In this document: piece after piece, positions 58,517 through 64,000 of the stretch
Layout of the letters: the number at the start of each line of letters is the position of its first letter
Position numbering within the stretch: the first letter of the stretch is position 1
Assembly (NCBI RefSeq): GCF_016127015.1
Contig: NZ_CP065972.1
Location: forward strand, 744,001 to 808,000
Length of the DNA stretch: 64,000 nt
Origin: Corynebacterium tuberculostearicum
GTDB taxonomy: Bacteria > Actinomycetota > Actinomycetes > Mycobacteriales > Mycobacteriaceae
Direction of reading: 5' to 3'
Program-made: the position numbers and the translations under genes
Notes under the pieces: generated by a model
The model's database searches: none
Seen by the model: the letters and a program-made list of their open reading frames with translations, nothing else
What the model was told of the DNA's origin: nothing

Positions 58517-60946
58517 TTAGAAGTTGAGGCCGAAGCGCTTGCGGATGAGGTCCTCGTTATCTCGGAAAAAGTTATAAAAGGCCTTGAAAATCACCACGAG
58601 GACCGCTGGTAGGACCAGACTCCACGGGCTAAACGAGGACCCTGTGGGCTCTTCTGGCCGGCCGGGGTGGGCTGGTGTGTCCGGGTTATCAGGTGCGGAC
58701 GGTTGTGTGGAAGGCTCCACGGAAGGCTTATCTGTTGGACTTTCGCTGGGCTCTCCGCTCCCGGTCGTGCCCGGCGCGAGGAAGGAACAGGAGTCCAATG
58801 TCTTATCGCCTACGGCAAAGGTGAGGGTTTGGGGCGCGGACTTTAGTTCCTTGCCGTCCGTGCCCGTGGCCGTATAAGTAGCCTCAAAGGTATACAAGCC
58901 AGGCTTGGAAAAGGCCCAGTGCGTATGGGTATGGGCCGGAAAGTTGGTTTCGATGGTGTAGTCTTTAGCCGCAGAATTGGCGAGGACCGAAAAACCTTTG
59001 CCATGGGTGCCATCGATAAATGCGCCCCATTCGGCACCGTCCGGCGTGGAGGTGGGCTTCAAGTTGAGGTTGACGGCATTGTCCTTGGTTAAGGAATAGT
59101 TCAGATCTTGGGTGTTATAGCCTGGCCAAATGATGTTTTGGTCCTGGGTTTGTGGCAGGTGATAGAAGCGCTCACCAGGCTTTCCTAGGAAGTCGAACTC
59201 TTTGCCTGCGAGCTTCTTATTGCGCGGGGTGAGTGCATTATCGTGTACGCCGAGCACCACGTCATCGAGTTTGCGGTCAACAGATTTCTTGTCCACCTGT
59301 GCCGTGTCATCGCGCAGAACCGTTCTAAAGCCTCCCTCGGCAGGCTGGGCCTTGATGTCTACATGACCACGGTCTAGTAGGTACTTCTCGCTGCAGTGTG
59401 CATTGCCGGCTTGCGGTTCTTCGGTGCCGGGCTGCGGCGCGGAAGACGGAGTGTCTTCCTTGCCTGGGGTAGCCTCCGGTTCTTCATTGGAAGTGGAGAA
59501 CTTCCCACTGACTTCATAGTTTTCACCAAAAGCAAAAGACTCAGTAATAACGCTGCTAGCATGCCCAGCCTTAACGGTGGAATGGGGGAAGAGGTCAACC
59601 TTGGCAAAATAGCCTTCGAAGTACTCGCCCTCATCAAAGGCGACCTCGCCGTGGCCGTTAGTAATAGGGGTTTCCAGATCCACGGTGGGGTATTTAGCCC
59701 CCTTCGTGTCATAGAGCCCGCCGGTGAGAAGGCCGTTGAAGTTTTTATCGTCAGTATCCACCACGATCTTGGTGCCCCCATTGCCCTGCTTGCGCATGCG
59801 GATGGTGTAGCCGAGCTCCTTTAGCTCGGTCTCCTCGGTGGGAGCCAGCTGGCGCGGCTGGGAGGTTTCCTGCCACGTATCAGCGGCGGCAGAAGAATCG
59901 GTGTGGCTGGATTTACCGGGTTGGAAGTCAAGGGGTTGGGATATCCAGCGTGGGGAATCGCCCTCAGGGGTAAAGACGGCCTGTACCTGGGACGGGTCGG
60001 GGCCCATATATTCATCCCACTGAGCATGCCCGTCCTTAACGGGAAGGTCGGTGAGGAAGTAGCCGTCGATAAGCAGAGTGAGGGTGCCTTGTGCCTTGTT
60101 CTTGGCGTCGAAGGAAATGGTGGTGAGCTTGTCGTCGCCGTCTTTTTCGGGATTGGACTTGGGGGCCATGCGCAGGCTGTAGCCTGCAGCAGCGGCGTTG
60201 CCGGCCGCAGACTGTGCGAAGCGTTCCTTGAGGCTCAGCGTCTTTTCCTCTTCGGGCTTTTGCCCGCCTACTTGAATGGTGGTGGTCTGTGGCTCATTGG
60301 CTATGAGCTGGCCGTCCTTTCCGCGCGCACTGGTGCGGTAGGTCAGGCGGTATCGTCCGGGCTTGGTAAACAGAGTGGAGTTGTGCGTATGCGTGCCGGC
60401 AACAATGTAGGCAGAGTGCGGCGAATCCGGGAAGGAACCGAGCATGCGGTGCAGCTGGGTGCCGTCCTCATCATCTTTATTGGTAAAAAGCTCCACCTCG
60501 CCGGGGCCATCGACGCTGAGCAAGTCAAGGAAGGCTACGCCATCCCGAAATTTGTCAGTGGGCAGGGAAGCATCTGCGCCAAAGCCCAGCCAAATGGGCG
60601 AAGTATTACCGGATACCTGGTGCGGCGCTGTGTAATAAGTCGTGCCAGGGGCCCCAATATAGTCTTGGGTCCCGTTTGCCGGAAGCGTATAGAGATACTG
60701 GTTGCTGTTATCCGTAGCGCTGTAGCCCTTGCCCACCCAGGCAACAGTGTCTGCAATCGGGGGCTCTTGACCACCAAACTCGGACTTTAGGACGAAATCG
60801 TTGTTCTCCCAGAAAGACTTGGGGGAGTCAACGTGGGTATTGGTAGCGATGTGCTTGCCATCATCGGGGCCTGCGACAGCGGTGGCGGGAGTGATAAGTG
60901 CCAAAGTGCTCAGCGTGGCAAGGAAACGGATGCGTGGGGAAGCCAC
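58517..60946 (-). CDS. Large anchored-repeat surface protein, 809 aa, membrane-anchored
   Basis: 809 residues, GTG start. A signal peptide is followed by an anchored-repeat domain (residues about 28-230, with WLGFGADASL and HTHNSTLFTKPG). Two beta-rich modules of Ig-like appearance follow, then a second repeat (RGHVDIKAQ, LPQTQDQNIIWPGYNTQ, HTHTHWAFSKPG) and a Pro/Ser/Thr-rich linker. A C-terminal membrane helix (about 773-791) precedes a basic tail. It is the first gene of the operon and likely the outermost receptor. TATAGT at 60989-60994 gives a leader of about 36 bases. Confidence 0.85.
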   Translation of the reverse strand: MASPRIRFLATLSTLALITPATAVAGPDDGKHIATNTHVDSPKSFWENNDFVLKSEFGGQEPPIADTVAWVGKGYSATDNSNQYLYTLPANGTQDYIGAPGTTYYTAPHQVSGNTSPIWLGFGADASLPTDKFRDGVAFLDLLSVDGPGEVELFTNKDDEDGTQLHRMLGSFPDSPHSAYIVAGTHTHNSTLFTKPGRYRLTYRTSARGKDGQLIANEPQTTTIQVGGQKPEEEKTLSLKERFAQSAAGNAAAAGYSLRMAPKSNPEKDGDDKLTTISFDAKNKAQGTLTLLIDGYFLTDLPVKDGHAQWDEYMGPDPSQVQAVFTPEGDSPRWISQPLDFQPGKSSHTDSSAAADTWQETSQPRQLAPTEETELKELGYTIRMRKQGNGGTKIVVDTDDKNFNGLLTGGLYDTKGAKYPTVDLETPITNGHGEVAFDEGEYFEGYFAKVDLFPHSTVKAGHASSVITESFAFGENYEVSGKFSTSNEEPEATPGKEDTPSSAPQPGTEEPQAGNAHCSEKYLLDRGHVDIKAQPAEGGFRTVLRDDTAQVDKKSVDRKLDDVVLGVHDNALTPRNKKLAGKEFDFLGKPGERFYHLPQTQDQNIIWPGYNTQDLNYSLTKDNAVNLNLKPTSTPDGAEWGAFIDGTHGKGFSVLANSAAKDYTIETNFPAHTHTHWAFSKPGLYTFEATYTATGTDGKELKSAPQTLTFAVGDKTLDSCSFLAPGTTGSGEPSESPTDKPSVEPSTQPSAPDNPDTPAHPGRPEEPTGSSFSPWSLVLPAVLVVIFKAFYNFFRDNEDLIRKRFGLNF

Positions 60947-61023
60947 AGTTGGGAAGGCCTTTCTACAGTTCTCACAAGTTCACCAGAAACTATAGAAAAT
61001 GAATCCCATAACCTGTTAGCTGT

Positions 61024-61042
61024 AATGGAAGTCAGTTTCATT
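61024..61042. promoter_or_regulatory. Candidate Zur-type metalloregulator box
   Basis: AATGGAAGTCAGTTTCATT is an imperfect palindrome. It resembles the actinobacterial Zur consensus as I remember it (AATGAAAATGATTTTCATT), with 15 of 19 bases alike. It lies about 80 bases upstream of the first gene of the anchored-repeat operon, upstream of the apparent -35. A related half-site, GAAAATGA, is at 60995-61002, inside the promoter spacer. Confidence 0.45.
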
Positions 61043-61174
61043 GACCTGTGGCTTTGTAGTGAAATCCGTTTCCAATTACCCCAATTTGCGTGTAGGAATA
61101 GACTGCAAACCGCTACGCGCCGGGCAGGTTTTAAGGGCGCTTGGGCTGGTGCGGACTGGAATCGGCGGCTCCAC

Positions 61175-61180
61175 TACGAT
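61175..61180 (+). promoter_or_regulatory. -10 element of gltX (leaderless)
   Basis: TACGAT begins 13 bases before the ATG at 61188. No ribosome-binding site is present; the longer in-frame N-terminus is therefore rejected. Confidence 0.6.
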
Positions 61181-61187
61181 GGTTGGC

Positions 61188-62672
61188 ATGACTGAAGTAC
61201 GCGTTAGATTCTGTCCATCCCCAACCGGCACGCCGCACGTAGGCATGGTGCGCACCGCACTATTCAACTGGGCCTATGCCCGCCATACCGGCGGCAAGCT
61301 GGTATTTCGCATCGAGGACACCGATGCTGCCCGTGACTCTGAAGAGTCCTACCAGGCCATCATTGATTCCCTGACCTGGCTTGGGCTGGGCTGGGATGAA
61401 GGCATTGATGTCGGTGGCCCGCACGAGCCTTACCGTCAGTCCCAGCGCATGGACATCTATAAGGAAGTTTTGGACAAGCTCATCGAAAGTGGCTTTGTCT
61501 ACCCGGCATATTCCACGGCCCAAGAGGTAGAGGAGCGCCACAAGGCGGCCGGCCGTGACCCGAAGCTGGGCTATGACAACTTTGACCGCGATCTCACCCA
61601 GGAGCAGATCGATGCTTTTGAGGCCGAAGGTCGCAAGCCTGTCTGGCGCCTGCGCATGCCGGAGCAGGACTGGACCTGGACTGATCTGGTGCGCGGGGAA
61701 ATGACCTTCAAATCTGAAACCCAGCCAGATTATGTGGTGGCTCGTTCCAATGGTGCGCCGCTCTACACTCTGGTTAATCCGGTTGATGATGCCCTGATGC
61801 GTATCACCCACGTGCTGCGTGGTGAGGACCTGCTGTCTTCTACTCCGCGTCAGCTCGCGCTTTACGACGCCCTTAAGAAGATTGGCGTTGCCGAGTTCAC
61901 CCCAGAGTTTGGCCACCTACCCTTCGTGATGGGCGAGGGCAATAAGAAGCTGTCTAAGCGCGACCCGCAGTCCAACCTGTTTAATCACCGCGATAACGGC
62001 ATCATCCCTGAGGGTATGCTCAACTACCTGTCCCTGTTGGGCTGGTCCCTGTCCGCGGACCAGGACATCTTCAGCATGGATGACTTGGTAGAAAACTTCG
62101 ACGTCCACGATGTGCTGGGTAATCCTGCACGCTTTGACCAGAAGAAGCTCGAGGCTATCAATGCCGACCATATTCGCCAGCTGGATCCGGAAGAGTTTGC
62201 CTTCCGTCTGCGTAACTACTTGACCGAATACACGGATTTCCCGGCTGACTATGAGGGTGAGAAGTTCGCCTTCGCCGCAGATCTTGTACAAACCCGCATC
62301 AAGACTCTGTCTGATGCCTATGGTCTCATGAGCTTCTTGGTTACCCCGGATGCCGACTTAAAGCTCGATGAGAAGGCGGCGAAGAAGAACCTCAAGGAAG
62401 AGGCCATTCAGCCGCTCGAGGTGGGCATCGAGACCCTCGAGGGCATTGCGGAGTGGAAGACCGAGAATATTGAGGCGGCACTATCCAAGGCCCTTATTGA
62501 AGATCTTGAGTTGAAGCCTCGTAAGGCTTACGGCGCTCTGCGCGTAGCTATTTCCGGCGCCCAGGTTTCCCCGCCGCTCTTTGAGTCCATGGAGCTGCTG
62601 GGTAAGGAGTCCACCCTGGCCCGCCTTCGTGCGGCCCGTGAAGTGACTCCCTACGTGCCGGCGACACAGTAG
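61188..62672 (+). CDS. gltX: Glutamyl-tRNA synthetase
   Basis: 494 residues from [14 protein letters not shown]. The class I signature HVGM stands for HIGH, and KKLSKRD stands for KMSKS. An anticodon-binding helical C-terminal domain completes it. With gatCA and gatB in the window, and no glutaminyl-tRNA synthetase, it is probably non-discriminating and charges both tRNA-Glu and tRNA-Gln with glutamate. The tRNA genes follow downstream. A strong terminator lies after the stop. Confidence 0.96.
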   Translation: MTEVRVRFCPSPTGTPHVGMVRTALFNWAYARHTGGKLVFRIEDTDAARDSEESYQAIIDSLTWLGLGWDEGIDVGGPHEPYRQSQRMDIYKEVLDKLIESGFVYPAYSTAQEVEERHKAAGRDPKLGYDNFDRDLTQEQIDAFEAEGRKPVWRLRMPEQDWTWTDLVRGEMTFKSETQPDYVVARSNGAPLYTLVNPVDDALMRITHVLRGEDLLSSTPRQLALYDALKKIGVAEFTPEFGHLPFVMGEGNKKLSKRDPQSNLFNHRDNGIIPEGMLNYLSLLGWSLSADQDIFSMDDLVENFDVHDVLGNPARFDQKKLEAINADHIRQLDPEEFAFRLRNYLTEYTDFPADYEGEKFAFAADLVQTRIKTLSDAYGLMSFLVTPDADLKLDEKAAKKNLKEEAIQPLEVGIETLEGIAEWKTENIEAALSKALIEDLELKPRKAYGALRVAISGAQVSPPLFESMELLGKESTLARLRAAREVTPYVPATQ

Positions 62673-62722
62673 GAGGAGCGCCTTCCGTAAGGCGGCGATA
62701 GATATCTAATCCCGCATCTTCG

Positions 62723-62773
62723 ATGCGGCGAATGACAGCTGAACTACAGCGCTGTCATTCGCCGCATTTTTAT
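62723..62773 (+). terminator. Terminator after gltX
   Basis: A 17-bp perfect stem (ATGCGGCGAATGACAGC and its complement), an 11-base loop and TTTTATT. Confidence 0.95.
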
Positions 62774-62815
62774 TAACCACTCTACTGACCTGAAAATGGC
62801 GTGTGCGCTGGCGAT

Positions 62816-62844
62816 TTGGCAGTTTACGCGTTGATCATTATAGT
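62816..62844 (+). promoter_or_regulatory. Strong promoter of the tRNA-Gln/tRNA-Glu unit
   Basis: TTGGCA (62816-62821) and TATAGT (62839-62844) with a 17-base spacer, near the vegetative sigma consensus, 68 bases upstream of the tRNA-Gln. Confidence 0.8.
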
Positions 62845-62912
62845 TATTACACGTTGCAGCGAGCAGGGGAGCACAGCCGGAAGGCAGTAAGCTTCCAACG
62901 CAAGTTAGCAAA

Positions 62913-62984
62913 TGGCCTATGGTGTAATTGGCAACACAGCGGTTTCTGGTACCGCCATTCTAGGTTCGAGTCCTGGTAGGCCAG
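62913..62984 (+). tRNA. tRNA-Gln (CTG anticodon)
   Basis: 72 bases: acceptor TGGCCTA/TAGGCCA, discriminator G, D-arm, anticodon stem GCGGT/ACCGC with loop TTCTGGT (anticodon CTG) and T-loop GTTCGAGTC. CCA is not encoded. Its acceptor opens with an unpaired-type U1-A72, as in tRNA-Gln that is recognised by GatCAB. Confidence 0.95.
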
Positions 62985-63023
62985 CAGTGAAAATGCTTTA
63001 AACGGCAGGCTCACTAGTTCTAT

Positions 63024-63096
63024 GCCCCGTTCGTCTAGCGGCCTAGGACGCCGGCCTCTCACGCCGGTAACACGGGTTCAAATCCCGTACGGGGTA
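63024..63096 (+). tRNA. tRNA-Glu (CTC anticodon), copy 1
   Basis: 73 bases: acceptor GCCCCGT/ACGGGGT (G1-U72), discriminator A, anticodon loop CTCTCAC (anticodon CTC) and T-loop GGTTCAAATCC. It is followed by CAAAG, so CCA is not encoded. It is co-transcribed with tRNA-Gln 39 bases upstream. Confidence 0.96.
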
Positions 63097-63102
63097 CAAA
63101 GA

Positions 63103-63130
63103 CCTCCAACCTAAAGGTTGGAGGATTTTT
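63103..63130 (+). terminator. Terminator of the tRNA unit
   Basis: CCTCCAACCT pairs with AGGTTGGAGG, loop AA, then ATTTTTC. Confidence 0.9.
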
Positions 63131-63359
63131 CATATCCGGGGCAATGTCTTTTTCTAGCGACAGTCTGGGGCGCGACCACGGCGCAAGCAAAACTGGTTAT
63201 AACCTACCCCCAGACCATTGGGCTCGTCCGTGCAGTCAGCCGCGTCCTGCCAATGGAACCAGGGTTAAGACCACCGCGAAGTTGCGCAAAACCCTTCCTG
63301 TCCTGCACGTGCAGGCATAGACTGCAAGTACAGCAGAAAAAAGACAGAAAGGAGAGCGG

Positions 63360-63419
63360 GTGACAGAAAGCGAAACGCACCACAGCCAAGGCGCACAGCC
63401 CGAAAGCACAGCCAGGTAG
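63360..63419 (+). CDS. Possible 19-residue small ORF
   Basis: A GTG-started frame, MTESETHHSQGAQPESTAR, has AAAGGAGAG five bases upstream, one of the better ribosome-binding sites in the window. There is no recognised homology and no conserved partner. It may be an unannotated small protein or chance. Confidence 0.25.
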   Translation: MTESETHHSQGAQPESTAR

Positions 63420-63680
63420 TAACGCTATAATCCACAACTTCCTTCCCACCAACGTTTGCATGAAGTATAGGAGCCTGCAGCATATGCACTTCGACGCACA
63501 GCGCCATCCCGAGTCCTACTAGCACAGCGTTCTCGGCCACGGACTATCCACAGATTGCTTGCGGAATAACCACTGATTCGATCCGCACCTCGGCCACGAA
63601 GAACCCTCACTGCAGTACCGGACTCGGGAATTTTTGCGTTTTCCTTCGCTTGCCCTCAAAACCCTCCTTGACCGCGCGAT

Positions 63681-63709
63681 TTGTGCTGAATTAACCCATC
63701 GTTTACTCT
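63681..63709 (+). promoter_or_regulatory. Promoter of the second tRNA-Glu
   Basis: TTGTGC (63681-63686) and TACTCT (63704-63709) with a 17-base spacer, about 41 bases before the tRNA. Confidence 0.55.
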
Positions 63710-63750
63710 TAACAAGTCCGCAACGCACAGTGTGCGATTGCTGCGAACGC

Positions 63751-63823
63751 GCCCCGTTCGTCTAGCGGCCTAGGACGCCGGCCTCTCACGCCGGTAACAC
63801 GGGTTCAAATCCCGTACGGGGTA
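63751..63823 (+). tRNA. tRNA-Glu (CTC anticodon), copy 2, CCA encoded
   Basis: Identical to copy 1 over all 73 bases. It is followed directly by CCA (63824-63826), so this copy encodes the 3' end, whereas copy 1 does not. It has its own promoter and terminator. Confidence 0.96.
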
Positions 63824-63830
63824 CCAACGG

Positions 63831-63867
63831 AAAGCTGCGAGCCACATGGTTCGCAGCTTTTTCTTTC
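63831..63867 (+). terminator. Terminator after the second tRNA-Glu
   Basis: AAAGCTGCGA pairs with TCGCAGCTTT across a 10-base loop, then TTTCTTT. Confidence 0.85.
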
Positions 63868-64000
63868 CCTAAGACCTGTTCGGTCTAGCGGCATGTAGGG
63901 CAGGCCTCGATGTCCAAGGGCTAACCGTCTTGCCCGCGGCACGGTATAGGAGCTGAGGTAAAGAGCGGGGCCACAGATTCCCGTAGCGGTCCTTCAGTAG
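63868..64000. other. End of window, unassigned
   Basis: No ORF of note. AGACC-TGTTC-GGTCT makes a small hairpin. The stretch TTCGGTCTAGCGGC is like the tRNA-Glu D-arm, but no complete cloverleaf follows. Confidence 0.4.

Larger units (their letters stand above)
63131..63750. other. 620-bp interval between two tRNA-Glu copies
   Basis: No convincing long gene is present. The open frames on the minus strand (for example 63265-63540) lack a ribosome-binding site and codon bias like the neighbours. Visible elements are a perfect 14-bp palindrome, CCTGCACGTGCAGG (63302-63315), a tiny ORF with a good ribosome-binding site (63360-63419), a TATAAT at 63426-63431 and the promoter for the second tRNA-Glu. 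No integrase or insertion sequence is seen. Confidence 0.6.

Noticed and set aside
63265..63540. 91-aa minus-strand frame between tRNA genes
   Set aside because: It has no ribosome-binding site, low-quality composition and no homology that I can see.
63868..63960. Third tRNA-like sequence (TTCGGTCTAGCGGC)
   Set aside because: Only the D-arm resembles tRNA-Glu; there is no anticodon arm, T-loop or acceptor pairing.

Overview
The window is a gene-dense actinobacterial chromosome segment of moderately high GC, almost certainly from a Corynebacterium. The case rests on the LysE/LysG pair, an ilvBNC operon with a short Ile/Leu/Val-codon leader peptide like that of C. glutamicum, LANTG sortase anchoring, and many promoters whose -10 element lies about 13 bases before the start codon. 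The backbone order is ABC ATPase, NUDIX, methyltransferase, etfB-etfA, cysteine desulfurase, mnmA, MetE-like, ligA, ACT protein, gatC-gatA, pfkA, gatB, ilvB-ilvN-ilvC, serA, leuB, FAH-family hydrolase, gltX. From memory it matches the M. tuberculosis Rv3041c-Rv2992c stretch. Genes that break this order are therefore likely lineage-specific additions.

Layout. 1-5576: ABC ATPase, NUDIX hydrolase, THUMP-like methyltransferase, electron-transfer flavoprotein and cysteine desulfurase on the plus strand. 5573-8112: an HNH (DUF222) protein and a secreted GH25 lysozyme, which separate the desulfurase from mnmA. 8093-11462: spermidine-synthase-like protein, mnmA, a PH-domain protein and a MetE-like protein. 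11459-14439: an Orc1/Cdc6-like ATPase with three 29-bp tandem repeats at its promoter, then a three-gene ArsR/serine hydrolase/membrane protein operon. 14480-27978: exonuclease, ligA, ACT protein, gatCA, a secreted META-like protein, MFS exporter, pfkA, a bile-acid-symporter-family protein, gatB and a zinc alcohol dehydrogenase. 28021-35521: a candidate structured RNA before a YkvI-type transporter, an aldo/keto reductase, lysE/lysG, a DoxX protein, a membrane protein/wHTH pair with a palindromic operator, and a GT87 mannosyltransferase. 35600-47424: branched-chain amino acid genes (ilvD, ilvB-N-C, leuB) and serA, with a DUF262 protein and a lipoprotein in between. 47603-51308: FAH hydrolase, methyltransferase, isochorismate synthase and a secreted esterase. 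51393-60946: a seven-gene minus-strand operon. 61188-64000: gltX, tRNA-Gln and two tRNA-Glu genes.

The most notable system is the operon at 51393-60946. It encodes a metal-type (ZnuABC-like) ABC transporter together with four surface proteins. The surface proteins and the substrate-binding lipoprotein share a domain of the 'choice-of-anchor M / anchored-repeat' type, with about seven copies in total, each carrying an HxH motif. In the binding protein the domain is inserted inside the metal-binding fold, and its two halves appear in permuted order. This looks like a surface relay that carries a metal, probably zinc or manganese, to the membrane transporter. The domain and transporter families are known by name, but the mechanism, to my knowledge, is not.

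How the genes fit together: GatCAB, a glutamyl-tRNA synthetase, tRNA-Gln and tRNA-Glu supply the indirect (transamidation) route to Gln-tRNA(Gln). IlvD, IlvBNC, LeuB and SerA are amino acid biosynthesis, with attenuation at ilvB. The cysteine desulfurase and MnmA together make the 2-thiouridine modification of tRNA. LysE/LysG exports basic amino acids.
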